A stretch of 64,000 bases of DNA from Heterohyrax brucei (GCA_028571685.1 CM053141.1:73517833-73581832), one strand, 5' to 3'; positions 44,151-54,800 are shown, counted from the stretch's first letter. Notes: generated by a model not told the origin, from the letters alone. Numbers and translations are program-made.

Positions 44151-44805
44151 CTCCTTTTCTCTGCTCCTACCTGAGTTTCTCACATACTAAATACTTTTAA
44201 AGCATAAAGTATAACACTGTACCAAAGAATGTTTTCATTACTAGATATGCCTGCTCTGTGTTCAGGGACTTTTGATTACATTTGTTCTACAGAATTTTTC
44301 ATATAATAGAATTCTTTGAAAAAAGATCAGCGAAGTTCTTTTCCAATGAAACATTTGTTCCCTAGGCCATGAAAATAGCTTCTGCAAATAAAACCCTATA
44401 TCAAAAATGGTATTTGTGAAAACATCATTTTACTTGTAATATATATGAATGTGCCATGAAAATGGAATAGCCTTGATGTGTAGTAAATTTTCATACCACT
44501 AGTTAGTTAAAGTTTCAGCTTCTTCTGGTTTCTAAACCTAAAGACTTGCTGCTCAAAAGAGGCCCAGCCATGGCTCCTGTGTGGAGTCATGCACGGCTCC
44601 TGTGTGGAGCCACAGGAAAGCTCTTTGGTTTTTATATTCCAACAGCAGATATTCTTCTCAATAATCAATTGCTCCTTTTACTTTTCAAACTCTATTCCTT
44701 CATTCTGTTCCTCTCTCCTTTTTCACATCTCAGTCTGACTTTTAGATGTGAATTTTTTACCTGATCCGTCTGCAGTGTTTATTCCCTACAGTCCTTATTA
44801 ATGCC
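44151..44805. other. Unassigned sequence
   Basis: No repeat or exon is recognised. A CATGGCTCCTGTGTGGAG-like 18-20 bp unit is tandemly repeated at 44571-44610, a minor local duplication. Confidence 0.4.
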
Positions 44806-45318
44806 TGTCATGGATTGAGTTGCATCTGCTAAATTTTTGTCAGCTTGGCTAGCCCATGTTTCCCAGTGCTGTGTGACTGTCCACTATGTTGTCACCTGAT
44901 GTGATTTCTCTACATGCTGTAAATCCTACTTCTATTCTGTTAAAGAAGTGGAAGTAGTGGTAGTTATGTTAATGAGGTAGGACTCAGACAACAAGATTAG
45001 GTTGTTGTTTGAATCAATCTCTTTTGAGATATAAAAGAGAGAAGCAAGCAGAGAGACATGGAGACCTCATGCCACCAAGAAACAAGAGCTAGGAGTGAGC
45101 ACATTCTTTGGATCTGGGGTCCCCACACTGAGGAGCTCCTAGATCAGGGGAAGATTGATGACAAGGATTCTCCCTGAGAGAAGGAAAAACTTCCTCTGGG
45201 GCCGGTACCCTGAATTCAGACTTACAGCCTGCTAAACTGTTTGAGAGAATAAGCTTCTACTTGTTAAAGCCATCCATTATTGGTATTTCTGTAACAGCAG
45301 CACTAGATAACTAAGACA
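44806..45318 (+). mobile_element. Solo LTR, MaLR-like, with perfect 5-bp duplications
   Basis: 513 bp from TGTCATGGATTGAGTTGCAT to CACTAGATAACTAAGACA. ATGCC precedes (44801-44805) and follows (45319-45323). GAGAATAAGCTTCTACTTG is the antisense-matching polyadenylation region. With no internal retroviral sequence, it is a recombination-derived solo LTR. Confidence 0.85.
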
Positions 45319-45323
45319 ATGCC

Positions 45324-45989
45324 TTTGTAGAAATTCACCTGGTGGCTATAGACACTAGAAGATAGGAAGATACTGGGGGGGGGGGGAGGGTACATTCTAA
45401 AAACTAAGCAAAGAGAAGCTATAATTTGGTATGTGAATGCTTTCTCAATAAACCTATTACTTAAAAAACCAGAAGCAATAAGTTAATAATAACCAACCCA
45501 CAAAAGCACCAATATAGTCCTATACTTCTTCTTTCCACACACCAAAGCATTATGTGGACCCACTGGCATAAGGAATGATGACATTCTTCTCTCAGTATCC
45601 AAATAAACCTGTAAACTCTCTCCTTCAAGTGTTGCCATTAAGGCATGTGGAATCATAGTAAGTGATTTTAATTGATAAAGTCCCTTTATTTGCCAAGATT
45701 TAAATGTGCCCTTTAAAGATTAAAATCAGTTCCCACATCCTTATTTATGCTCTAGCGGTACCCATGGACATATATAACAATCAAGACATTACGAGAAAAA
45801 CTTTGCATCTGCTCACCTAATCCAAAAGAATGGTAGATTCTACTACGAACTGAATCAAGACCTTACATAAGAAAAGCATATATAGACTGGATGTGTTCAA
45901 ACCACCTTCTTTTTAAGCTTTACTTTCCATTTTTCTTGCTGCACCTCACCTTGCAGTGTGCTCTCCTTATAATTCATTCTCTAGCTAGG
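45324..45989. other. Unassigned sequence with a G-run
   Basis: A 12-base G-run lies at 45375-45386. Otherwise nothing is recognised. Confidence 0.45.
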
Positions 45990-46560
45990 GCGGACTGGCG
46001 CTACTGAGGATAGCAGATACCACAGCAAAAAGATGATGTCATCCCTCAGCTCGTTCCAAATTGCACTATTATTACAGAACCACATGTAGTCTCATTCATT
46101 TATCTCCGCTGACATCTCTCCACGGGAAGGTTTGCCAGGGCAGATGTAGGCTCCCTCGGCAACAAAAGTGGCGAAGAGTGCGCATTCATTTTAAAATCCC
46201 GAGAGGTAGGATTTATTAAATCCTGACTTCTTAAAAATGCACTGTGAATAAAGGAGACATCAAATTTTGTCCTCAAAACTGTTCTGATTAAAAATCTCAA
46301 AGAATCGTGGGGGTGAAAACAGCCTCTAAAATTTATCCTCATTATAAAAATATCTTCTTCATTTAAGGGCATCCTTTTGACTCACAAAAAATACTGTGCA
46401 GATTAATACAGTCTATTGTACAAGTATCACATGTGTGTTAAGAAATGGCATTACATTTTAGTTAATAGGTAATTAGGAATTGGGGTAAAAATTAATAAAA
46501 GATAATTATGCAGAGTTTCATGTAAGTAAACCATAAAAAAGCTTTAATGCAGAAACAGCT
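45990..46560. other. Candidate conserved non-coding element
   Basis: It matches no repeat I know. It holds more CpG than the surroundings in 45985-46200 and several homeodomain-like motifs (GGTAATTAGG at 46468, GATAATTATG at 46501). A 90-codon minus frame (46100-46372) lies within, but without recognisable domain. Conservation cannot be tested here. Confidence 0.3.
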
Positions 46561-47129
46561 CCTCAATCTAGCAGAGAACAGATAGCCCTTATGAAAAAAT
46601 TATAAAGATGCCCCTTGCATCCTTGCATAGATGTGATTTGGCAAGTGGTGCATGAGCTAGATTTCAGCCCCCACTCACCCCTCAAAAAGGACACCTTTAT
46701 GAGGAGTACAACCTATACAACTGCACAAGCTGATCTTGCCCATTACAGAGGTTGCTGCTATTTAAAAGCACAAGCTTCCAGTCCTAACCCCTTGACCTAT
46801 TCTCACTGTCCTGCAGACCAAGAGAGTCACTATATACTTACAAGAATATTTACTGCTTTTAACCAAAAGAATTAAATGTTAGTACAGGAATACAATAGAG
46901 ATGCAGTAAGGTCTGACTGCTGCTGGAGTCCACATACCTGTCAGTCATGCTGTCTTCCTGTACCCATGATCATCACCCTGAACACACACACGCACACACA
47001 CGCACTGGTATATGGTGGTTTCTTTTCTCATCCATGACAGTAATTGGATGAGTGAGAGAAGTTTAGTGGTCTGAAGGAAGAAGCTGAGGTTGAAGGGGAT
47101 AATAAAAGGTCTGCTTCCTGTCAGGTCCC
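46561..47129. other. Unassigned sequence
   Basis: A short CA-rich tract is at 46981-47005. The frame at 46615-46875 (86 codons) shows no domain. Confidence 0.4.
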
Positions 47130-47690
47130 CAAAAGTACAATACAGATGAACCTTGAAAACACGACACTGAGCAAAATACATCAGTCCACAAAAGGGCAGA
47201 TATTGTATGATCTCACTTACCTGAAACATCTAGAATAGACAAATGAACATAGAAACCAAAATTTATTAGAAGTGGGCAGAAAGGAAGGTGAAGGGGGTCT
47301 CATTACTTAGAGTACACCAAGCTTCTGTTATGGGTGATGGGAAATTGAGAAACAGATAGTGGTAATGGTTAAATATGATGAACATAGTTAACGTCACCAA
47401 ATTGCTCATGTAAAAAATGCTGAAATGGTAAATGGTGTTCAGTATGCTAATAGCATTATACTTATGCAAGGAAATGTCTTAGGGACAAACTGACATCTCT
47501 GGGATGTCAATGGCGGTAGACAGGAAGGAGGAAAAGAGAGAAGTAGGGAGAGACAGAGTAAAAGTGGTTATATGAAGCAAATGCTACAGAAAATATTGAT
47601 GGCTGTTGAAACTACAGATACAATAGATTTTTATAATCTGTAATTTGATGTATCTGTAAATTTCATAATAAAAATAAGCTGTTGGAGTTC
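47130..47690 (+). mobile_element. L1 3' end, sense
   Basis: GATGAACCTTGAAAACACGA at 47144, ACTGAGCAAAATACATCAGT, CAGATATTGTATGATCTCAC, then the 3' UTR with TAACGTCACCAAATTGCTCA, ATGCTGAAATGGTAAATGGT and the final TTTCATAATAAAAATAAG. ORF2 is almost wholly lost by 5' truncation. Confidence 0.8.
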
Positions 47691-48215
47691 AAGAAAGCTG
47701 TGAAATTATGGCATTAAAAGGGCTGCCTCATTCCTAAGAGACAAAAAGTGGCACAAATCACTACCTGTTGCCTTTTTAATGCCAAAGACACGTCCACCAG
47801 ACACAATAAGCAGAGCCAGAAGCCCCCCTAAGCATAGGAATGGGTTTTATACAAGCTTTGCCTCCAAACAATTATAGACAGATTATAAGGAGGATATTAT
47901 TTCCTCTATGGGAACTCAAAAATCTAATTTATACACATTTCAATACAATTACTGCCTTTACCATATTTAAAGTATTTGGTTAGTTGCTAGGGAGTTTTTT
48001 CTTAAACTGTATAGGCTACAAAAGTTTGCATCTTTGCTATCTTTTTGGAATAAAACTATTTTCAAGGCAATTTATGTTCCATTTGACAAATTAAAAAGGC
48101 TTAGCTAGCTCCTAGCCTGCTTCCTATACCCACAGCATAAGTCTCCGAGCACCAGGGAAGGGACCAATCTCCATTCCCAGCAGTAGAAACACAAAGACCT
48201 CTGTAGATGCTTAAA
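47691..48215. other. Unassigned sequence
   Basis: Nothing is recognised. Confidence 0.4.
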
Positions 48216-48430
48216 GGTGCTTGAAGGATGGGTAATGCCAATAGCTTTGCACCCTCATACTAATTTGAAGATCAAAGGTTTGAACCTACCCAGAGGCAGT
48301 GCAGAAGACAGACATTTCTGGTCACGTTACAGCCAAGAAAATCCCATGAAGAAGATCTCCTCTGTAATATATGGGATCACCTTAAGTCAGGATAAACAGC
48401 AGTCGGTATGGGTTTTGGCTTTGGCAGATA
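48216..48430 (+). repeat. AfroSINE type B, sense, diverged
   Basis: GATCAAAGGTTTGAACCTAC (B-box region), CCCAGAGGCAGTGCAGAAG, GTCACGTTACAGCCAAGAAA and a tail GTATGGGTTTTGGCTTTGG. More diverged than most copies. Confidence 0.7.
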
Positions 48431-48670
48431 TTTAATTTGGGCCCTCAAATCACTGGGTTTCCTAGTTGGCCTTACTAACAGTGAATGGGGTAGGCATGCC
48501 TCTTGACCTAGGACACTGCTGGGTCTCGTTCTCTTTCACACAACACCCACATACCCTACTCCCAGAGACAAATATTAATTCCTCAGGACAGCACAATCTA
48601 AACTCTTACAGGGAAAAGAAAGTTTCCAACCAGCCCCATAGATGGAAAGGTACATTTGCCCCTGTGATAG

Positions 48671-48774
48671 CTAGAACTGCCCCACAGAGTTTCTAAGGAG
48701 CACCTGATAGATTTGAACTGCTGACCTTTCGGTTAGCAGACGTAGCATTTAACCACTATACCACCAGAGTTTCT
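48671..48774 (-). repeat. AfroSINE type A, antisense, lacking its 3' end
   Basis: AGCTAGAACTGCCCCACAGA, GATAGATTTGAACTGCTGAC, TTTCGGTTAGCAGACGTAGC and AACCACTATACCACCAGAGT. The RTE-like terminus is missing, which suggests a later deletion and not simple 5' truncation. Confidence 0.8.
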
Positions 48775-48779
48775 GTGAT

Positions 48780-49210
48780 GTAATCACATTCCATATTGTT
48801 ATTTGATGTGAACAGCCAATCAGTTGAAAAGACATTTTCCTTGGGTATGCTGTTTTCCTCCAATATATAAATGGATGTGCTGGCAAATTTGCTCTCTCTT
48901 TACCCTACACTCTTAGCCCGACCTCTAGCTATAGGAGTCTATGATCTGTTGCCTGATCTTCTGGTTTTGAATTTGCCAGCCCCTGCAATGCCATGAGCCA
49001 ACAGAGGCTTCCAGCCTGCCACTTAACCCACAGATTTGGGACTTATCAGCACCTGTAAGTACGGGAGCCATTTCCTTGAAGTAAATTCATCTTTCTCTCC
49101 CTCTCAATCACTCTCACTCTCATTCTTTCACTCTCTCTCTCTCCCCACTCATTTTCTACCTCTAGACAACTCACACTATTTTAATACTTGTTGTGAACAT
49201 TTGTTACAGG
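48780..49210 (+). mobile_element. Old LTR, related to 36860-37195
   Basis: TCCAATATATAAATGGATGT (TATA-like), GCTCTCTCTTTACCCTACAC, CCTGATCTTCTGGTTTTG, CCCTGCAATGCCATGAGCC, CAGATTTGGGACTTATCAGC and CATTTCCTTGAAGTAAATTC, then a CTCT-rich tract. The order fits an LTR with promoter and polyadenylation region, class unproven. Confidence 0.5.
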
Positions 49211-49619
49211 ATTCCCTGCACCTTTCTAAGAGTCTTCCTATGTTTGGGAATTTTAAGTTCACAATATAAGTCTCACTTCTCCAAGGCTGAAAACAGAACT
49301 CACATGGCGTGAGATGATAAATCAAGAAGACAGCAACACAAGGAAGCAGGTGTCACTCTAAACTCATTTTCTTGCCAGGATGGAAGAGACTGGTGAGACA
49401 CCTGGAGACTCTGGGCTGGCAGTAGCAGTATGGTCTCCACTGGATTTGTTTGTTTGATGGTATAAACTCTGTCATTTGCATCCAAGAACTCAGACTGATA
49501 ATGTACTTCACATTCCTTTCTTTTCCCCCCAAAGGCCCCACCCTCCTCCAACCATAAAGAGATGATCAATTTCATTCAAAATGAGACGAATACAACTTAA
49601 GTCTAGAGAGAAATGTCAT
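49211..49619. other. Unassigned sequence
   Basis: Nothing is recognised. The overlapping minus frames at 49300-49575 and 49353-49541 are chance length. Confidence 0.4.
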
Positions 49620-49820
49620 TTCCTGACTCTAAGACTGGCAAACATGAAAATGTCTGAGGAACTGCATTGGTGAGAATGTGGGAAAATGGGCTGTCAGAGG
49701 GAAAGTAAAGCAGTATAGCCTCTACAGAGAGCATTTAGCTATAATTATCAAATGTGAGATGCAAAACCTTGGACCCAACAATTCCATTAGTATGAATTTA
49801 TCTTGTAGTTCAAATACCAA
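49620..49820 (+). mobile_element. Old L1 ORF2-end fragment, sense
   Basis: GGTGAGAATGTGGGAAAATG, AGCAGTATAGCCTCTACAGA and GACCCAACAATTCCATTAGT are in the order of the L1 ORF2 C-terminal region. Confidence 0.55.
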
Positions 49821-49834
49821 CAAACTTCCCTTTA

Positions 49835-52450
49835 AAGAGCCAAAGAGACTTCCAGCCAACATGGCATCACAGACTGAAGCACCACATCATACCACCACAG
49901 CAAAGACCCAAAAAACTAAATAAAACATAGACAGATGTCAAGCCTGGAAGGTTAAGTGTCAAATCTCTATCAAAAAACAAAAACAGTAAGAAATTGACAG
50001 CAAATGTAGAGTGAGAAGAGATATAAGGAAGAGTTCCCCATCAACTAACTGAACATAGATTCACCACCTCAGATGTCTGTCAGAGACTAGCAGATAAGGA
50101 ACACAGGAGAGCAGATTCACAGAGATCTCAGCAAAGGACAAAGCACCTGGTGGCAAGCAAAGCACACTCTTCCACCCCCATCTTCTCCCCATTGCTCTAC
50201 CTCCCACATCTCTTGGCTAACTGGTCGTTCATTCCCTCCAGGAAGTGCAACATCCCTGCCGTTTGGATTCAATGCAACCCACAAAGGAGACTGATAGACA
50301 GGGAGTGCTCAGGGGCACCTTTCAGAGCTCCCAGCAGGACACAGATCTCCTGCTGGACCTGCCCTCCTGCACCACAATTGAGCAACTAGCCTGCCTGTTG
50401 GACAACTAGCCTGTCTGATGGAAATAAAAAATATCATGACCACAGATCAGCAAACAACAAAGATGCACAGCCTTCCTGCTCTGACATAGCCAAATAAAAC
50501 AAAAAAAGCAGGATAGAACAAACAGCTCTACAATTAATAAACAAAGAAAATAACTACTGAATGGCCCAAACACAGCAGACAGTATCAAAACACATTTTAT
50601 TAAAAAAGGACAGAAAGGTTCCAGTAGGTCTCCAAAATAAAACACCAGATGACTTTCCAGTAGCAGGCACTAGAAGCACCTCATAGGGAATTCAGATCTT
50701 TAATATTCAGACTTATCCAAGAGTTGAAGAAAAAACAGACAAACGTATGGAAAAGGCAGACAAATTCATAGAATAATTCATGAAAATAATACCCAAACAA
50801 AATGCCCAAATAAATTTACAACCAGACATCACACAAAAACAACAACTAGAAATCCAAAAGATAAAACAACAAAATCTCAGAAATGAACACTGTAAGAAAA
50901 CAGCTGAGGAAAGATCTGAAATGATGGAACACAGAATTGGCAAAAATGAAAACAAATACTTGGATACATCTCTGTTTGAGGAAAGAAGAAACACTGAGAA
51001 TTACGTGGAATATAATCAAAAGCAAAAATGTGCAAGTGATTGGAATTCCAGAACAGGAGGAGAAAATGTAAAACACAGAGAGGATCATTAATGAACTACT
51101 GACAGAAAATTCTCCTAAAATCATAAAAGACGAAAAGCTGACCATCCAAGAAGGTCAACAAATTCATATAGGATAGACCCTAAAAGAAAATCACCAAGGC
51201 ATATCACAATTACACTCAATAAAACCAAAGACAGGCAAAAATTCTGAGAGAAGCATAAGAAAAACAAAAAGTGACATACAGAGGAGAAACTGTAAGACTA
51301 AGCCCTGATTATCTAGCAGAAACAGGCAGGCAAGAAGGCAATGGGATGATATATAAAATCCTGAAAGAAAAAATTGCCAGCCAAGAATAATACACTCTGC
51401 AAAAGTTCTTGATCAAATACAATGGTGAAATTAGGTCATTTCCATATAAATATGAATTAAAGGAATACGTGAAAACCAAAGCAAATTTCCAAGAATTCCT
51501 TCAGTATGAGAACAGACAATATCAGACCCTAGCCTGAATCCAGGACACACAACTGTACCAACCAGATACCAACCTAGGAAATGAATTCTTAAGGACGATC
51601 CAAAACCGAAAGAAATTACAAAAGGGAACCAGAGAGGTTAATCTGTAAATGACAGCAATAACAGAAGAGGGAATAAGGAGTGCAGATACAAAACTTTCTA
51701 ATGGAGTTGAAAGCAAGGTGCTATCAAACCTAGGAACCCAAACCCACTACCATGGAGTCAATTCTTAATGACCCTATAGGACAGAGTAGAACTGCCCTAT
51801 AGAGTTTCCGAGGAGCGCCTGATGGATTTAGAACTTCTAACCTTTTGGTTAGCAACTGTAGCACTTAATGGCTATGCCCAACAAGGGTAAATTTCAAGGT
51901 AACCACAAAAAAAGTTAATAAATATACTCATCAAAATGTGGAAGGAAAATATAAAGTTTTAATAAAAACAAAATCTACCAAAAGAAAAAAGAAAAAGAAA
52001 TCCACAAACCAAAGGAATTCAGCCCAGGAGAGGAAAAGGAGCAAAGACAGTAAAAGCACTACCCAAACAAAATGTGCTATAAAATGACAGCAATAATGTG
52101 CTATTTACAAGAGATGCCTAAGGATGGAAACAAAGACACCTGGTGCTAGTACAACGACAGATACACTGACTATCAGAACAGAATTGAGAACCCAGATGTC
52201 AATCCATTTACCTACGGTCACCTGATGGGCCCAGAGTCCATCAAGTGGGAAAACAACAGTCTTCTCTGCAGATAATGCTGGCAAAACTGGATGTCATCTC
52301 ATAACATGGAGCAAACTGGAGGGCATTATGCTGAGTGCAATGAGTCAACTGAAGAGGTGCAGGTGCTATATGGGAACACTGTTATGAAAACCTATGAAGG
52401 GGTAGATACAATCTTTGGTGGCAACCAGAGGAGGGGTAGGGATGGAAAAA
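49835..52450 (+). pseudogene. HAL1-like L1: 5' UTR and ORF1 joined to the ORF2 tail, broken
   Basis: 49840-50700 fits an L1 5' UTR. 50700-51720 is L1 ORF1: a K/Q/E-rich coiled-coil-like stretch (QKQQLEIQKIKQQNLRNE near 50850), then VIGIPEQEE at 51037, the well-known start of the ORF1 RNA-binding core, then AAATCACCAAGGCATATCAC and GCAGGCAAGAAGGCAATGGG. After a SINE the sequence resumes with ORF2 C-terminal sequence (RTELRTQMSIHLPTVT-like near 52170-52220, CAGAATTGAGAACCCAGATG) and stops near 52450. Endonuclease and RT are absent. This layout is that of half-L1 (HAL1) elements, although an internally deleted L1 is possible. Confidence 0.7.
51731..51888 (-). repeat. AfroSINE type A, antisense, inside the HAL1-like element
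   Basis: ACCCAAACCCACTACCATGG, GACCCTATAGGACAGAGTAG, TTCCGAGGAGCGCCTGATGG and TTTTGGTTAGCAACTGTAGC. It sits just after ORF1. Confidence 0.9.
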
Positions 52451-52454
52451 AATG

Positions 52455-52530
52455 AAATAAAGGGCCAGGTAATAAATATTTTATGTTTGCAAGCCATATA
52501 TCACTGTCAAAAATATTCATGTAGCATGTA
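52455..52530 (+). mobile_element. Possible hAT-Charlie fragment
   Basis: AGGGCCAGGTAATAAATATT and TTATGTTTGCAAGCCATATA resemble a common DNA-transposon end. Short and diverged. Confidence 0.35.
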
Positions 52531-52850
52531 CAGGAGTGGATTCACCAATAGGCAAGGTAAGCATAGTGCTTACCTTGATTAGCAGATCATATAACAATTT
52601 CACATTTTTTTACCACATTAAAGATTCTGCTTCTTTGCAACAGTGTCACTAAACAATTTGTTTATAAAATTTTTAATGGAAAACAATTAAAAGATTCAAA
52701 GTTTGTAGGTAAGGCTGTCATCTTTCTCTCCACCCCATAGCACCTTCCTACAGAATCAAAACCTCTTTTTAAATTTACAGTCCCTGACTTGGGCACATGA
52801 CCCAGTGAGCAAGGTAAGCACAAGCTTAGCTTACTTGTGCTTACTTATGA
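52531..52850. mobile_element. Putative hAT-like element with inverted termini, copy 3 (rearranged)
   Basis: The left end is CAGGAGTGGATTCACCAATA followed by a perfect 11-bp hairpin CAAGGTAAGCA/TGCTTACCTTG (52553-52577). A second terminus-like sequence GACCCAGTGAGCAAGGTAAG lies at 52799-52818 in the same orientation as the left end, not inverted. It may be two truncated copies or a rearranged one. Confidence 0.45.
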
Positions 52851-52935
52851 AAAATGTATATAAAAATATATTAAAAAAATTCACTGCAGCAATAGCCTGA
52901 GAATGGAAACTACATTAGTATCCATAAAGCAAGGA

Positions 52936-53052
52936 CTAAAACCACTGCCACTGAGTCTATTCCAATTCGCAGCAACTCTACAAGGAGTGGCTGAACAGTT
53001 GATCTTGCGATTAGTAGTCAAACGTTTAACCTCTGCACCACCAGGATGTCTA
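52936..53052 (-). repeat. AfroSINE type A, antisense, deleted
   Basis: AAACCACTGCCACTGAGTCT, CAATTCGCAGCAACTCTACA then, after a deletion, GTTGATCTTGCGATTAGTAG and CTCTGCACCACCAGGATGTC. It is the first of three SINEs preceded by GGACTAA. Confidence 0.8.
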
Positions 53053-53057
53053 GAGAG

Positions 53058-53216
53058 GACTAAAACCCATTGTTGTTGAGTCAGTTCTGACTCACAGCAA
53101 CCCTGAAGGACACAGTGGAACTGTTCACAGAGTTTCTATTAAACAGCTGGTGGATAAGAACTGCCAACCTTTTGGTTAGCAGCCATAGCTCTTTCCAAGT
53201 ATGCCACCAAGGCTCC
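53058..53216 (-). repeat. AfroSINE type A, antisense
   Basis: GTTGTTGAGTCAGTTCTGAC, TCACAGCAACCCTGAAGGAC, AACTGCCAACCTTTTGGTTA and GTATGCCACCAAGGCTCC. GAGGACTAA precedes it (53057 region) and recurs after it at 53219, a probable target duplication. Confidence 0.85.
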
Positions 53217-53226
53217 AAGAGGACTA

Positions 53227-53342
53227 ACCCCACCCACCCACTCCACCCACCCTCCCACCCACCCACCCCCACCCACCCACCCTCCCACCCACCCACCCCC
53301 ACCCACCCCCCCCACCCCCCACCCCACCACCCACCCCCCCAC
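53227..53342. repeat. C-rich minisatellite, CCCACC-type units
   Basis: About 116 bp of CCCACCCA, CCCACCCT and CCCCACC units, with few other bases. The minus strand is GGGTGGGTGGG-rich and could form G-quadruplexes. It ends exactly at the tail of a SINE fragment, so it probably expanded from the GGGTTTG-type SINE tail. Frames of both strands here (for example 53115-53465) are artefacts of the repeat. Confidence 0.9.
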
Positions 53343-53386
53343 AAAAACAAACCCAGTGCCACTGAGTCAGGTCCAACTCATAGAAA
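53343..53386 (-). repeat. AfroSINE 3'-end fragment, antisense
   Basis: AAACAAACCCAGTGCCACTG and AGTCAGGTCCAACTCATAG only. It is the anchor of the adjacent minisatellite. Confidence 0.75.
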
Positions 53387-53477
53387 TGTAAATTACAGCA
53401 CATCCATTAAATGCAATAGTTTCAGCCACACAAAGGAGGCAGCTGTCTGTAGTGACAGGGACTGAAATCTGTCCTGA

Positions 53478-54043
53478 ATCTGTAGTGATGCCATCACAGA
53501 AATGCCACAAGTAGGTAGCTTGTAAGAACAGAAACTTTAAGTTTCTCACAGTTTAGGAAAGCTAGAAGTCCAATTTCAGGGCATCTGCTCTAGGGGAAGG
53601 CTCTCTGCAGCTCTGGCAGATACTTCTCTCAGCCCTGGTAGTCCTAGTACCTTGGTGAAACTCACACGTGCTTCCCTCTTCCCCAGTGTGTAACTGCTTG
53701 TCTCCTGCGTCTGACTAATCTAGTTTTTTTATATGAAAAAAAGTGACTAGATTTAAGACACACCCTGCACTGACATGGTTTCCCTAGCATAACAAAACAA
53801 AACCCACTGCCACTGAGTTAATTCCAACTCATAGTGACCCTATAGGTCAGCATAGAACTGCCCCATAGAGTTTTCACTAAATCCACCCTGAAGATTTGAA
53901 TTGTGGACCTTTTGGTTAGCAGACGTAGCACTTAACCACTATGCAACCAAAGAAAACCCTTTGCCCAAATGAAATGACATCCCCAGATAGAGGGGATAAG
54001 ATTCCAGCACGTACTTTGGGGAGACACAGTTCAGTCCATAACA
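53478..54043 (-). mobile_element. Antisense MaLR-like LTR, split by a SINE
   Basis: GCCATCACAGAAATGCCACA, AGCTAGAAGTCCAATTTCAG and CTCTAGGGGAAGGCTCTCTG align with 19250-19350 of the antisense LTR. It ends GAGACACAGTTCAGTCCATA ACA. A SINE lies at 53791-53950. Confidence 0.65.
53791..53950 (-). repeat. AfroSINE type A, antisense, inside the LTR
   Basis: AAACCCACTGCCACTGAGTT, GACCCTATAGGTCAGCATAG, TGTGGACCTTTTGGTTAGCA and CTTAACCACTATGCAACC. Confidence 0.85.
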
Positions 54044-54387
54044 ACATCCAAAACATATATTTTTTTTTTTTGTATTAAGCAAGATAGAAAATGAAGTACG
54101 CTTGTATAGACTTACGCCTGTATATGTATTATGTATTTGCTTATCTAAGCATAGCACACACCTGAAGAGCACACAGGAGACTGGGGAGGGCAACTGGATG
54201 GCAGGAGTGAGAGAGAGGCAGTTCATTTTTCACTGTATACCTTCTGTACCCTTTGAATTTCCTACTACGTGCTTCACCTCTAAGAATAAATATAATTGCA
54301 GTTTTTAAAAACATATACTCTTTCAGTGTTTTGGATCACCAAACATAGGTTGAAAACCAAAGTGGGGCTCTGGATTCTGGTGAGTCA
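54044..54387. other. Unassigned sequence
   Basis: A T-run at 54060-54071 follows the LTR. No exon is recognised. The frames 53939-54226 (-) and 54102-54308 (+) overlap on opposite strands. Confidence 0.4.
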
Positions 54388-54546
54388 ATAAACAAACCCA
54401 TCACTGCTGAGTCAGTTCGAACTCACTGGAACCTGATAAGACAGAGTAGCAGTGCTCCACAGAGTTTTCCAGGAGAACCTGGTGGATTCAAACTGCTGTC
54501 CTTTAAGTCAGTAGCTGAAGTTCTTAACCACAGTGCCACGGGGCTC
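54388..54546 (-). repeat. AfroSINE type A, antisense
   Basis: ACTGCTGAGTCAGTTCGAAC, AGACAGAGTAGCAGTGCTCC, CCTGGTGGATTCAAACTGCT and AACCACAGTGCCACGGGGCT. GGGGCTCTG also occurs at 54364, a possible but not adjacent duplication. Confidence 0.85.
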
Positions 54547-54589
54547 TGAGGGAGCATTTACAGAGTTCCCTCCTGTGCCTAGAGGCTGT

Positions 54590-54800
54590 GTAGTGTTGGC
54601 CAAAAGAGCACTGTAAAGGGAATCAGGAGACCTGAGTCTCGGTGCTGCGTGGGGGGGCTGCTTCATCGCTCTGATCATCACTTTCCTCTCTGTAAGACCG
54701 AAGCAGTAGTACTTTTGAGGTACATGGAGTAAAATAATAGCACTGTTACTGGGAACATCTCTTAATGTCTCTGGGTCTCTTTCTTCAGCTCCAAAATCAG
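54590..54800 (+). repeat. MIR SINE, sense, diverged
   Basis: AATCAGGAGACCTGAGTCTC, TCACTTTCCTCTCTGTAAGA and TTAATGTCTCTGGGTCTCTT are MIR-like. A piece of a second copy may follow (CTTCAGCTCCAAAATCAG). Confidence 0.55.

Noticed and set aside
50780-51091. 103-codon frame considered as a host coiled-coil gene
   Set aside because: VIGIPEQEE and the following blocks identify L1 ORF1. The 103-codon frame is only a fragment of it.
53227-53342. CRISPR-like or telomere-like array
   Set aside because: Units are short and degenerate with no spacers, and the motif is not TTAGGG. It is a minisatellite.
53115-53465. Proline/histidine-rich frame and glycine-rich frames on the other strand
   Set aside because: All are translations of the CCCACC minisatellite.
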